From Megaleporinus macrocephalus (Eukaryota > Chordata > Actinopteri > Characiformes > Anostomidae): a stretch of 64,000 nucleotides of DNA. The notes below the pieces were generated by a model. That model was not told the origin of the DNA, ran no database searches, and saw nothing but the letters and a program-made list of their open reading frames with translations. Location of the stretch: positions 580,501-644,500 of the forward strand of contig CM038715.1 in the NCBI GenBank assembly GCA_021613375.1. The letters run 5' to 3'. Below, in pieces: positions 1 to 11,982 of this stretch (positions are counted from its first letter, which is position 1; every line of letters starts with the position of its first letter). The translations under genes were made by a program, and so were the position numbers.

Positions 1-880
1 AAATGGCAATAATTAGCATTAGTAATGCTGCACCAGCAGTGCCTCATCTGGTTGCTCTTGTACTCAGGGAAACATGGCAGACTGGGGCTCCAAACAAACA
101 GCACTTGCACAGCTCTCTATTGTGGTAGGAAGCAGAGGTAATCATCCACATGCTGATCCCTGTGTGGAGGCACTCCTGCTCCAAGAAATTGCTTTGAGAA
201 TGGCACTCACCACAAGGCCAAATCACACACATATAAAAAAAAAAAACCTCACAAAAAAGCTGCCTTGCCCTCAGCAGCAGTTCACTGTAGTTCATATTCT
301 AACTAAATGTACATCATGGCTGGAAGGCTTGTCTTCTCCATCTCGGCCCATCTCGAGATGCAGCCTCTGGGATCCAGATGATTCCAAAAATAATCTTCTC
401 TTGGAGTCCCACGGAGTCCTCCTAGCTTCTGCTAGACTTAAACTTGTGCTGCTTGTGTGCATTGTTAATTATTTGTACATCACATCATTAATTCACTTCA
501 CCAAAGGAACACGACAAACATAAGGTTAGTGGTGTCGGCTGCAATTAAGGATGGATTTTGCGACCTTGGTTTAGTCTGTCACCTCATCTGATCTCTGCAG
601 TGTCAGCAGTGCTCGGTGCCAGTGAATAGAAAATGTGGGACTGTGTACACAGTCAGGACAGGAAACTGATAGGAGTAACCTTAATGACATTGTAAATAGA
701 AGGCAACACGAGTATTAGAGTTTGAAAACTTTACCTTGACAAAGTGATGGTGTACTCTTTAAAATACAGCGACCCTGTGAAAGTCATTGCTTTCTTTTTG
801 TTGTACTAGTCATGTGTAATTTTGTGATTGTATCATGTTACACAATGAGGTGCATCTGCATTCAGTTCAGAGTGTGTATT
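1..880. other. Single-copy sequence, no gene seen
   Basis: I see no recognisable gene or repeat family here. A run of twelve A (235-246) is the only low-complexity feature. Open frames on both strands overlap one another and show no protein motif. Confidence 0.5.
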
Positions 881-885
881 GATAG

Positions 886-1747
886 TGTAAGGATTCAGAC
901 TCGAGAGGAGACATGCGATCCATGTGCAAGGCTTTTAATACGATTGAGCAGTGAAAAAAGACAACGAAAAGAGTTCAAATGGCTCGCGAAAGCGAGTGAG
1001 TCCAAGGGCTGGTAGCTGGAGAGCTAGCGGTAGCCACCGGCTGACCCAGGAGGCAGGCTGGTTGGAGAGACTGGATAGCCGGTGTGGCTGGGGAGATCTC
1101 TCGCTTCTCCTGCTTGGGTCCGATGGTCCTGGGGAACCAGAGCACCACTCATGTTCCTCGGTGAAGGATGGCCCAGCTGCAGCCCTGTGGGGACAGTTCA
1201 GAGCAGTGCGTAGTCACTCAATGTAGAAGAGTCTTAAAGGGGACCGGCAGGAGCCGGGGAAACGAACCCGTACTTGAGCTTGGAGTTTGTGGATTCCGTG
1301 GTGGCACCGACCTCACACTTTGGGCTCCGCCGTAGAGAGGCTCTGCCGCTCGGAGGTGGGTGATATGGCTGGTGCTGGAGTCTGCGGGTTCTCTTGGGTT
1401 CCAGGGAGGCCGACGAGACCCCACTGTGGAAATGCCAATCCTTGATGAACCTGGGAAAAGACCTTAAAAGCACATTAGCCTGAAGACCACGGACAGGTAG
1501 GATCTGATCCTCACAGTCTCAGATAGCTGAAACCAGAGATACTGAGAACAGTCTTACTGAGATCAACGCCGCACGCTGCCACTAGCACTAATGAGATACA
1601 GAAGAATGTAATGGGTAGCCATGGAAACGTGTGTGTGTGTGAGCCCTGGGTTGCCAGGCCACCTAGGGGTGTGTGTAGAGTGTGTCCTGGGCTACCTAGA
1701 AAACAGGTGATTGCGACCTTACAATTCGGCGTGTCGTGGAGCTTACA
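886..1747 (-). mobile_element. Solo LTR of a retrotransposon (862 bp)
   Basis: The block begins TGTAAG and ends CTTACA, the inverted TG...CA ends of a long terminal repeat. It is flanked on both sides by the same 5 bp, GATAG (881-885 and 1748-1752), the target-site duplication expected from retroviral-type integration. The first 55 bp resemble the reverse complement of the 3' end of the solo LTR at 27221-27812, including the block around CCATGTGCAAGGC, so this LTR reads on the minus strand. A degenerate polyadenylation signal (ATTAAA on the minus strand) lies near 930. No internal coding region or second LTR is adjacent, which fits recombination between two LTRs. Ty3/gypsy versus endogenous retrovirus cannot be decided from the LTR alone. 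Confidence 0.85.
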
Positions 1748-1752
1748 GATAG

Positions 1753-2271
1753 CCCACAACTTCAGATCTGACTTGTTTTGATGTCCAAATGTGACAGAAG
1801 CAGGGTAGAATGTGAACGATGCTCCATGCAGTGAAAATGTGATATTGACTGAGATGTAGAATCTTCACTTCCCAGAGAATGCATCTGCTTGTTTGAATGA
1901 GCTACAAGTGAGAAGTGGGTAAACCTTCTCTTCAGTCTGAATTTGAATCTGTTTGGACACTGTCTAAAGCGCTGGGAATGTCGCCAGGAGATGGCGAATT
2001 TGAGCCTGGACGATGCCAAAATAATCTGTGGCAGGAAGTCCAAGAGAGCATAATTGGCTTCGCTTTCTCTGGGTGTGTAGGATGGGCCTCCCTCTCCCTA
2101 TCACGTAGCCTGATGTTAGCCACAACCACATTTAAGGGGAAGAAATTGGGAACAAGGTAATAAAGCAACGCCTCAAATGATGATAAGATGTTTTGTTTAG
2201 TCATTGACATTACACCAATATAAGGAGTCATCACAACCTGTCAAATTCATACTACAAACAAATAAAGGCAA
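1753..2271. other. Single-copy sequence, no gene seen
   Basis: Frames open on both strands here overlap each other and carry no recognisable domain. No repeat was recognised. Confidence 0.4.
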
Positions 2272-3006
2272 CCATTACAAAAAAGAAGTTTATTCAAGTG
2301 TACCATTAGTTTACTTCTTTTAAACTAAAAGGAAGTGAGTATGCTTTCAGTTTACTTTGTATGTACTTCTCAGTGATATAACACAGCTATACTTAAGTAT
2401 GCTTGGGTTATATTGACAAGTATGGAACAGTCTAAGTATATTTGGTCTTTACTTGTACTTAATCTTTTGATTGAGATAGTAGAAGTAAGTACTCTTGCTC
2501 TGCACAAAAACACATCCAGTACAATATTTATTTAAAATTTGATTTAGAAACATTTCTAAAGATACAACTATGATTCTTAATCTGAGTGTCTTGTTTATTT
2601 TTTTATGTGTGTCCACTGGTGAGTAAGTTAACGTTGTTAAGTTCTATTTTAAGTAGAAAAAAAACCTTAAACCTAGTCATATACTTTAAAGTACAACAAT
2701 AATATAAGTAGTAAATTACAAGTATTATATTAAGTTCACTTGAAGAAAACTTACAAGCTAGTAAACTAACAGTAAACCCTTAAGTACAAAAGATGTAAAC
2801 TAGTTGTATACTTGGTTTACCACTCTTACACTTAAAGTGTACTTAAAAGTATACTTTTAAAAACTAGAAAGTGGGCCAATTTAGTCCCAAGAAGTATTAA
2901 AATAGTACATATACAAGTGTACTACTAGTACAATGACATTAGTATAGTAACTGCATAAAGTATACTTAATAAAATTAACTTTAAGTATACTTATTTTCTG
3001 TAAGGG
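2272..3006. mobile_element. Non-autonomous DNA transposon-like repeat, TTACA ends
   Basis: The left end (ATTACAAAAAAGAAGTTTAT) and the reverse complement of the right end (CTTACAGAAAATAAGTATAC) are imperfect inverted repeats about 735 bp apart. The interior is rich in AAGTATACTT-type palindromes and AGTACT/AGTATA words, as in short non-coding DNA transposons of fish. No coding sequence is present. The exact ends and the superfamily are uncertain. Confidence 0.6.
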
Positions 3007-3399
3007 AGCATATCATTAATAAGTTGTGATAATCTCCTCTAACGTAAGAAACAATGAAATGCACAGTCCCTCCTCCTCAGTGTCAGCATCAACAGCTGTT
3101 TATTTGCCAGTCTAGAAGAAACGTTACAAGTTCAGCAGTAAACTTAATAAAAACTTTTTTTAATGCTTGTGGTGGTCATAATGGTCACTTGCTGAGAACT
3201 TCAGTCATCATTGTATTTACTCCCATTTCATTGACTACCTTTCTTTAAAAGGATCTAACCGGAAGCAGAACCTTCAACAGGATGGACAAGAAGTTTTCTT
3301 TAACACACAATTCTTCACATTACTTCATGTTGGAATGTTTTTAACTAAAAAGCATTAAAAACATTAAATAGATATAGATATCTATATATCTTCTTAGAT

Positions 3400-3706
3400 A
3401 ACCTGCCTATGCACAAGTTTCTAGATGTGTCCTCCTATATATTTTATGTACATTTTATTGTATATGTATTGTATATTCCTTATACAATATAATACATACA
3501 TATTATATACATATTTCAGTTATTACTAAATGTATATATTCTAGCTTATTTTGACTTTATTATTGTCTATTTATTGTGGTTTGCACTGTTTTTACCTCTA
3601 TATATAATGCTGCCCTGCTGTAGAGTTACTATCTAGGTTTCACCCCCAAGCATTTCAATGCATATATGTCCTGACATGATGTGCACATGACAAATAAACT
3701 TGAAAC
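3400..3706 (+). mobile_element. LINE 3' end (L2-like tail)
   Basis: The segment is AT-rich and ends at a GCACATGACAAATAAACTTG motif (about 3682-3701), the usual form of the 3' tail of L2/CR1-like LINEs in fish: a short AATAAA-containing stem followed by a few bases of tail. Only the 3' untranslated part remains and no reverse-transcriptase frame is present. Confidence 0.5.
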
Positions 3707-3860
3707 ATGTGTACCATTCATAACACCTATAGGAAACACCATTTCAAAAAAAGGAGGGTTATTAAAATTATGTTTGATTATTTTAGTTTTCTGCATCTTT
3801 GGATATTATTTTGTTAATCATAAATCTTTCGTGAATTGTATATCTATCATGAACCAAAAA

Positions 3861-3893
3861 CTATTGTAAAACTATTGTAAAACTATTGTAAAA
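3861..3893. repeat. 11-bp tandem repeat, three copies
   Basis: The unit CTATTGTAAAA is repeated three times head to tail, followed by a dispersed fish repeat at about 3895-4040 containing a GGGAGGAACCAGACTCA-like word. Confidence 0.85.
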
Positions 3894-3894
3894 C

Positions 3895-4110
3895 GATGTC
3901 TCATGCATTGGGCAATGTGTTCTAAACCATTTCTTGCTATATCTTGCCTTAACACCTCCCTCAGACTGGAGGAAGAAACCTTGGGAGGAACCAGACTCAC
4001 AAATGGAGACCCGTCCTCCTCTGATCAAACAGTATTTACAGTTTAATAAACTAAATACCAAAGAAAAGAGTCTCTGTTTGAAATCTGGATAGCAAAGCTT
4101 TAGAAGCTGC
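3895..4110. repeat. Dispersed fish repeat (GGAGGAACCAGACTCA type)
   Basis: The text around 3965-4040 (GGAAGAAACCTTGGGAGGAA, followed by CCAGACTCA and a GATCAAACAGT block) is a pattern I recall as common in otophysan genomes. No end structure is visible, so its class is unknown. Confidence 0.4.
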
Positions 4111-4117
4111 ACAGGTA

Positions 4118-4184
4118 GAGGCAGTCTCTGACTGAGGCAGTCTCTGACTGAGGCAATCTCTGACTGAGGCAGTCTCTGACTGAG
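4118..4184. repeat. 16-bp tandem repeat, four copies
   Basis: The unit GAGGCAGTCTCTGACT occurs four times in a row with a single substitution in the third copy (GGCAATC). Confidence 0.9.
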
Positions 4185-4189
4185 TCTTT

Positions 4190-5490
4190 ATGTAAAGTGG
4201 GCGTGGGCTGTAAAATAAATAAGCATTACTTTATAAATACATCATTGAGTGCTTATGCATGTGTTATGGAGTCTCTTGGTAAGTAGTCTTCAAATAAAGT
4301 GTTAACAAAAAAGGGAATAGAGGAAAAGTGTTTAAAATTCTGGTGAGGACGGGCCTATCTATTTTAAGGTTACGTCCTGATAAAGTCAGTAGCTCTATCT
4401 TGCAAAGTATGAGAATGGTAAAGTGAATAGACGAAGAGCTATGGACACGGGGACGCTTTGGTGTCATTTCAGTACAGCTGAAACCACATACCATGTTTAG
4501 CCACGCAGGCTATCCGAGGTGATTTTATCATTGGCATTAACTGTCCCAGTAAAATAGGTGCGGACTGCTGCTGTGAAGGTTAGATAGTCAAGTGATGTCC
4601 ACTCCCTGGAGCTCTGATTACTCTGTGGCCTCTGCCTAGATTAACATTAATTACAAGAACGCGTGGGGAGATGATAGCCCTGCCGAGGGGACGGAATAAT
4701 GGAGTGTGGTGTCAGTGATTTCTCCCATGCTTATTTATGCTTTATTTTTCCCCAGTTGTTTTTTCTTAATAATATTGGATGACAAGATGTGCACTTAGAG
4801 TGCCAAGACAAATAAGCACGACAAAGAAAAACAGCCTCTGTCTAATTGACTCTGCCTATTCATTAGACTATTCCAACCCTACAACAAATTGCTTGGGGGG
4901 TTCTTTAAGTCCCTGCACAATCACACACGTTGACTTAAGGAAAAGCATCTGACAGGCATCCATATTGCAGGGAACAAATAGGAGGCCTACGTAAAATATG
5001 CCATCACAAAGAGATCAGGGAGTTTGTTTATGTGGCTGTTATTAATAAAGGTTGATTTGACGGATGAATGTGAGACCTGTCGAGGTGCGGGGCCTCAGAC
5101 ATGCCATGCATAGCCTAAAACATTGTCTGGAAATGCCAAATACTTCATTATGGGCAGGTTGTAAGTTTGCTGATGGAGAATGCGATTGCCTGGACACACA
5201 ATGACACTAAACATGCAAAAATAACACTTTTTGGCTTCAATTCAAGTAACAAGCTTACTTTGTCGAATGTAGGTTTAGGCTTCAGGCAGAATTTGCCCTT
5301 TTATTGCAGCACTGCATAAATCTATCGTCAACCATATTGGATTAGACATGGCCTCAACAGATGTCAGGCTATGTTCTCAAAGCTGCATGAATATAGCTAC
5401 ATCACCAAAACAATAATGATGGCAAAATAGTTACCACAGATACCACAGTACATTTTAATTTACATTCTTGGCTTTTTTAGCAAACACTCT
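4190..5490. other. Single-copy block, possible conserved non-coding sequence
   Basis: No repeat and no convincing frame is visible. The stretch 4540-4960 is of mixed composition with several homeodomain-type words (TAATTG near 4844, CATTAG near 4862). Conservation would have to be tested by alignment. Confidence 0.4.
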
Positions 5491-5493
5491 TAG

Positions 5494-5840
5494 ATGTAAG
5501 ATTCAAGATTCAAGAGTTTTATTCTCATGTGTACAGCAGAACAGACAGTTACACTGTACAATGAAATTCTTACTTTGCTGCTCCTCCATTCACCAATAGA
5601 TAAAGATAACAAATAAAAGAAATAAAAATATATATACAAAATATACAAAGTATAACAATATAAGTTAAAGTAGATAAAAGTATTTTTTTTAGTTAAAGAA
5701 TAAAAAATAAAAGTTATGTGTGCTTGTATGTGCAAGTATGAAGAGCAGCAGCCATAAAGTGCAAGTTGCAAGAAACAAATGTAAACAATAATGTTTGTGT
5801 GAGTAGTGAGTGTAAACAGTATTCTGACAGTACAGTGAGT
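5494..5840 (-). mobile_element. LINE 3' end (L2-like tail), minus strand
   Basis: On the minus strand the sequence runs through an A/T-rich body into GAGAATAAAACTCTTGAATC and a tail of GAATCTT repeats. A polyadenylation-like AATAAA followed by a short tandem tail is typical of CR1/L2-clade LINEs in fish. Only 3' untranslated sequence remains. Confidence 0.6.
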
Positions 5841-5845
5841 GTAAG

Positions 5846-6700
5846 GTGCAGTTTAAATCAGACCAGTTAAAACCAGTTAAAACTTATCCAGAGCGACTTA
5901 CAGAAGTGCTATGGGTTCAGTCAGAGTATGTATATCTAGTCCAAACTACTCTTGAGCTCAAACACTGCTATAAACTAGAGCCAGTGCTGATACCTAGACA
6001 GAAGACAACAAAATATAAGACTAGACACAGAGCAACACCTAGCAAGACTAGAACACCTACAGAGAAGAGAATAAATACACAACTACATACAGTATCAGTG
6101 CAATACTTAGCCAGAGTTTCTAGAAGATCATATGCAATCATGGTTTATATCAATGCTTCAGTAGATCAGTGCTTATAAGTGCTTCACAAAGAGATGGTGG
6201 TCTTCAGTCTTCGTTTGAAGACCGCGAGAGAGTCCGCTGTTCAGACAGTCAGTGTAAGTTTGTTTTACCATTTGGGCTCCAGGACAGAGAAGTGTCTTGT
6301 TACTTGCCTTCCATGAATCTTGAGGGATGGCGGGTTAAGCCGTGGCATACTTAAAGCGCGAAGGACTCAAGGTGCAGATCAAATTTTAACCATTGCCATA
6401 ACATAAGGTGAGCTAATCCATTCTTGGCTTTGTAGGCATCAGAATTTTAAATTGGATGTGATTAAAGACATGCTCTAACAGGTCTAAGAATGGTCTGACA
6501 TGGTCTACTTAGACTGGGCAACAGTCTTGTAGGTCTGCCTCTATTTTTCATCTCATCAGACCCATGTGATCCATTCCTGCAGCTGAGTAAGTACAATTCA
6601 ATTCATTCCAATAATACAGTAGATTAGTGCTTATTAATGCTTCACAAAGAGATGGTTCTTCAGTCTGCGTTAGAAGACGGTGAAGGACTTATTTTCACTT
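5846..6700 (+). repeat. Long dispersed repeat with CTTCACAAAGAGATGG core
   Basis: The block starts near a TTATCCAGAGCGACTTACAG word and contains CTTCACAAAGAGATGGTGGT (about 6181-6200) followed by a stretch rich in GAAGAC. It matches the reverse complement of 38090-38480 over several hundred bases, including the same order of ACCTAG repeats and the GTGCTTATAAGTGCTTCACA word. A second, shorter copy of the core occurs at about 6630-6690. I recall this family as very common in otophysan fish and probably a non-autonomous transposon; no coding capacity is visible. Confidence 0.65.
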
Positions 6701-6786
6701 CAACAAAGCATGCCATTTGATAAAGACAGCCCAAACTTTAGCATACAACTGTACAGAAGTGTGTATGTATACATGTAGCCCATCAA

Positions 6787-6854
6787 TGAGTCAGTTAATG
6801 ACTCAATCTGCCATGCAGTTAGTGATTTAGCCAAGTAAGTCAGTGAGTGAGTCA
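6787..6854. promoter_or_regulatory. Cluster of three AP-1-like heptamers
   Basis: TGAGTCA occurs at 6787-6793 and 6848-6854, and TGACTCA at 6799-6805. The first two are inverted about a short spacer. These are exact matches to the AP-1 (Fos/Jun) consensus, but a promoter or enhancer function is inference only. Confidence 0.3.
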
Positions 6855-7184
6855 GTCAGGCGCTGTGCTCTGAATTGTTCAATTGTTAACTTATTCACTA
6901 TACACTAATGTCATGTGAATGTCTTACTAAATGAGGTGTGAAAAAACAAGGAGGTGCAAAGACAGAACACAAAAGAAAGTCTGTCCTGGATCGACCTTGT
7001 CGTTTTACTCGGCTGCAAGTCTAACCTACACATTTTAATAAAGTAGGCCTGAAGATAATGAGGTAATTGCTGCCATGTAGGATAAATTATGATGCATAAA
7101 ACAGGAGAGGTAAAGGTGTAAAGTAACTGATAACTTGGTAAATACGCCCACCCTGTATTTACACTTATTGTCCACAATATCAGC

Positions 7185-7440
7185 ACTACTAACCATATAG
7201 CTGCAGTTTACGGTTCTACTATTACAGACTGTAGTCCATCTGTTTCTCTGTACACGCTTTTCACCCTGTTCTTTAATGGTCAGGACCCTACAGGACCACC
7301 AAAGAGCAGGTGTTATTTGTCTGATGGATCAATCTTAGCACTGCAGTGACACTGACATGGTGGTGAAAAACAAGGTGAAAGTGGCTAACAAAGCATGGAG
7401 AGAAACTGATGGACTACAGTCAGGAGTTGCACACAGTAAA
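7185..7440 (+). repeat. Dispersed fish repeat, copy 1
   Basis: The words CACCCTGTTCTTTAATGGTC, ACAGGACCACCAAAGAGCAG and CAGTGACACTGACATGGTGG appear in this order. The same order with divergence is seen at 16655-16870. I recall this family from characin and catfish genomes; its mechanism of spread is not evident from the copy. Confidence 0.65.
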
Positions 7441-7930
7441 CAGTGTTTCATGGGTAATCCTAAAAAACATTCCTTCATGTGTTAATAATTAAACAAGTTT
7501 TACTCAACAAATGACTTTGATTAAAAAAATATGCTTATTCAGGTTGACTAAAACTAAATAATTTATTTGTAATTGTTTTAGGTTTACCCATGAGGTTTTA
7601 CAGTAAGTGTGCCTTTATGGTAAATGGAGCTGATCAAATGAGTGTAGATACAGGGCAGGTGTAAATAAGGAAAGTGGTTGGTGAGTAGGTAAATTAAATA
7701 TCTTTGACTTCAAGTCAGCAAAAGCATCCTGAAACTAAACTTCCTAGTGTAAATCAATAAATACAATAATTTCTTTGAGATTCATTGAATATACCTGAGT
7801 TTGGGGTGTCAGTGAACAGTATGCTCGAAAACTAAATGTATGTGTAGAAATGAACACATTTTGTATGAATCCTGTATGCACTAATGCATATACCCAATAT
7901 TTTGCCTCAGGTCGACTGGTTTTGGTTTTA
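7440..7930. other. AT-rich sequence, nothing recognised
   Basis: No open frame longer than chance and no repeat family was recognised. Confidence 0.4.
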
Positions 7931-7939
7931 AATTAGTAT

Positions 7940-9030
7940 TTAAATTAGGGGGGGATGGGGGGGGTGTCCCACCGTCCCACCGTCCCACCCAATATCAGTA
8001 ACAGGTAGATTTGTCCCACCCAAAAATTAAAACACAGAAAAACGGAAACTGTTTAAAAACACTTTATTTTAAAACGTGTTTTGGCAGCCTTCACAATTCA
8101 CGCGCTGTGTTTGTTGTTAGTAACAGGATCTGGTTGTTAGGTGGCCTTTCACTTTGTTAAAGCTTGGGTTGAGATGCCTGTTCAGAAATATCCTGCAGTC
8201 AGCAGCTTCACTGATCCGAGCTCTCCCCTCACTGGAGTGTCGAGTAGCTCGCCCCAGCTTTAAACGCGAGGTCAGTGATGAGAGCCGTGAATAACAATGA
8301 TGACCAAATATACTGTAATAAAACGGCTTTAGTATAATGTGTTGTTATGGCAACAGACTAGGAGGGTTTGGGGTAGCTAACGTTTATATTAACTTTAGTC
8401 AGAAAGCACTCTGAAACGTAAAGTTACATTACTCTCTGGCCACGCCCCCAAACTGCAGACTGCTACTACACTAAATACCTAAAATAATAAAATATAATAA
8501 AATCAATAAATAAATAAATAAATAAATGAATAAATAAAAGGACACCATCGTTAGAAGTGCTGTCAGTAGTGCAGTATGTAATGTTCCAGAGGGCGCTGTT
8601 TGGGACACAGCCTTACTGTCTAACATTAATGTTAGTCTAGTCTAGTCAGGAAACCTTAACCTTATTTTTTTCCAGACATTGCACGTATTATTTAAAAGTT
8701 TTCTGACAACATTGTCATGTAATGTGGAGTATCTAGTTTAGTTTGTAAAGTGGTCTTTAATTGGATTTATCTAATAACAATCAGACAGATAATGTTGTAT
8801 TTTGTTTATTTATTAGTAATTTACTGTAATTCCATAAATGTTGTTCTACGTCACTCTACATACAGTGACTTACTACCTTACCTACACTGGAATCAGCTTA
8901 TAGGTATAATATATAATATTTAGGGGACAGGGTGGGCTTTGATTCATATTAGCAAATGTGTCGGCCCCCCCCCCACCCCCACCCCCCCCCATGTCAAGCC
9001 CGCTCCCAAGCCCGTCTCTACTACATAGTC
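7940..9030. mobile_element. Candidate DNA-transposon copy bounded by G-run and C-run
   Basis: The left side carries a G-rich run (about 7949-7966, GGGGGGGATGGGGGGGG) followed by repeated GTCCCACC words. The right side carries a C-rich run (about 8964-8990). The two runs are roughly complementary, so they could be degenerate inverted ends of an element of about 1.05 kb. The GTCCCACCCAAAAATTA word is one I recall as repetitive in fish. A simple AATA microsatellite lies at about 8498-8538. Confidence 0.4.
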
Positions 9031-9948
9031 ACTTAAATTGTTGCCAACTGACCATCAAACAGCTAATTTAACCTGTTTCCATAAGTGTGTTACATCTTAC
9101 TTGTTACATCCTGCACTTGTGTTACCTTCAATGCTTTAGTTCACAAGAACTCTTTTTTGGTAAGAAATCTTTAACAATGTGATCAGATAGTTATTGATGA
9201 AGGTCTTCGTCTGAAGCCGACATTGTGCAGGCAGGGATGTTGGCAATAAATGGCTGTGTAAGGAAAAGCCATGGAGGCTGCTGTAGCAGGGAAACACGCT
9301 GCTTTCTGGAGCTCATTTGTCATCCTGAACCCGATGCTGTGGAGAGGTGAAAAGGTCTCCAACTTTGTTAAATGAGCTCTGAACTTCATCAGCGACCGGT
9401 GGCCACTCCGCAGCAATCAGAACCACGTCCTGCCTTCCTAAGTAGGTTTCCATTGAGCTCTGTGTCAGCTGAGCAGAGGAAAGATTAAAAGCTGCGTCTA
9501 CTGGCAGATGACCTCGCGCATCCTGTATACCTGTCATTACGGTGTTGTCCTTGGGCACAGTTCCTGCTCGCGGGACATGTTTATGTTTGGCTTAATTAGG
9601 ATTCTGGCCAATAATTAATTGCATATGTAGACTTGTATGCACAAATGTTTATGATAATTACTAACTGTGCAGTGCCTGTATTGATAGCCTCTGGATAGGA
9701 TGAGAAAAGCCTGTATTGATAGGCTGTAGGTAAGATGAGATACAAATCGGTTGAATTTTTAATTAGACCTTGTTGTGTGATAGTTTTAAATGCCAGATTG
9801 AAGTATAGAATCAAACACCTACACAATAGACATGAGAGTGAGTAAAGTACTAATGGGAAAAATGGACTAGATCACTTTTGTTAATGAAGGAAAATGCTAG
9901 TTAGTGACCAGTAGCAAGCATCACTACTGCCCTGGACACTGTGACCAT
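9030..9948. other. Single-copy sequence, no gene seen
   Basis: Minus-strand frames between 9183 and 9558 overlap in two registers and match nothing I know. No element was recognised. Confidence 0.4.
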
Positions 9949-9953
9949 AGTAC

Positions 9954-10510
9954 TGTAGCATTTTGGACCGGACAGACGCGTGCAGATATGATAAGTGGAT
10001 TTATTCAAGGTAGGGGTGTGACAGACAAAACACCCACACAAACAAAGAACTATACGTATCAACGTATCAGGGCTTAAGCACGAAACCGTGGTCAAACAGG
10101 CAAGCGTCGAATACCAGGAACGGGCGAGATTCCCAAAACAGGAAAGGAGTAGGCTAAACGGATAAATGAGGAGACAGGCGAAAAGGTACATTACCGAGAA
10201 AGCACAGCAGACAAGATACAGGGGCAAAGCAAAAGGCGGATCCGACAAACGAGAACAGGTCATACACAAAAAGGCAAACAACAAGAAACGCTCGGTCATG
10301 GTCATAGAACTGGCTCAATACTTCGCAAAGTGCGAGTCCAAACCAAGAGCTTATATAGTATATAATGATTAAAACTCAGGTGAGCCTGATCTCCGGCGGT
10401 CAGCTGGCCGAGAGTCTATAGTCATGTGCTCCGCCGGTGTTTGCTGGGAGTTGGAGTCCCTGGGAGCTGAAAGAGACTCCAGGGCAGCAGCATTGGTGCG
10501 AGGCATGACA
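9954..10510 (-). mobile_element. Solo LTR of a retrotransposon (557 bp)
   Basis: The ends read TGTAGCA...GCATGACA, giving TG...CA termini on either strand. The 5 bp AGTAC precede it (9949-9953) and follow it (10511-10515), a 5-bp target duplication. On the minus strand it begins TGTCATGCC, carries a TATATAA-type promoter block (around 10350) and an AATAAA signal about 50 bases from its 3' end (10000-10005). This order of promoter, then polyadenylation signal, then terminal CA is that of an LTR. No internal region is adjacent. The flanking DNA on the right belongs to another repeat (10520-12018). Confidence 0.85.
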
Positions 10511-10519
10511 AGTACGCCT

Positions 10520-11982
10520 TTCAAAGCAGCAGTAGCAAACTGTGACCCTTAAGCCTCTGCCCTCCCCCCCAACCACCGTCTGAAAAATAAACTGCAAGTC
10601 AAGAAAAAAAAAATGAGACGACAGAAATGCAACAAACAAAAACATCAGTACAACATTGATAACTTCTTAAAGAAAATAAGGTTCCTCCTGTTGTAAATGG
10701 TCTTCTGTAGCGATGCTTTGTTGGTATCTTGAAGAATTCTAAGATGAGACTGACTTCATTTGTGAATATCTAAAATTTAATATACACACAAAGAAAATAC
10801 AGTACATTATTTCAGACATTGCGCTGTGTCTGGGAAGGCTCCTAGCCGAATGAGGACTTCCGAAGTTCCGAGCTGTGAGCCTGGTCTTTTACACCCAGGA
10901 CACACATGGTTTAAACCACCTTCCATATAGGACGTGCAAAACAGAGTAAGCCCTTATGGTATAGAATTGCTAAGCCAGATGTTTTCCCAAACCATACATT
11001 GACCTCTGACCACAAGTCTCTCAGAAAAACATTCCTTTGCACGCACAGCCTTTGCATTTTACATAGCTTTATATGTATATAGAAAAAATGTATATGGAAA
11101 AATACACTCCTTATAAATAACCCAACATCACACAGCTTCGTTTGTGCTTCAGAGGAATATGTAGACGACACGCTCAAGGGTATGACATCACATTAATGTG
11201 AAAACTCGAGCGTGCGAAAACGCGAGGTGAAGATATAAAGCTGCACGTCTTAACATTTCACGCACATAAAGGGTTCACTCGTGAGCGTGAATGTGAAACT
11301 CGTGAGCACAGAAAGAGAAACCACACCTGCAATATTTATAAACATACGCTCAGCCTGTCTTTTTCCTCCTTTTATGCTTTTTTGCTCTCGCGTTCTTCAT
11401 ATTCATCCTTGGCGTGAAGTGCAGAACCGTCGGCTGCTCTCTGCACACGAGAGAAATATTTGCACATTTGCACTCGAGTTTTCAGAGGGGGTGGTTTTGA
11501 CAGTTTTGGGGGCGGGACATGGGCCGAACGCTATTGGCTGATGGCACCTGCTTTCGTGACTGACTGCTCACTTCGAAACACCCCTCAAAGCAGTGGTAGC
11601 CTAGCGCTAGTTAGCTGTTTCTCCAGCCAGCGCCGCCACAGCGGGCAGAAATGATCATGCAGTTAGGCCCCGCCCACTTAGAGGGAAGATATGATTGGTC
11701 AGTTTTACTGTTTGAAATTGGTATGGCGCTGAATTATAACTGCCTGGCCCCCTCTGTACATGAACAGCGGGACCACCAATCACCAACATTCTGCGGAGGC
11801 ATCACAGTCCTTATAGGGGGAGACACAGACTCACAGGCTTCCACTTAACCCCTCACACTCCAACACAGACTGAATAGACACGTTTGAATAATTTATTTGC
11901 CTATATTTTTATAATTGTTTAGATATTGATTGTCAAACTGTAAATAGATAAAATAAAATTATATATATATATATATATATAT

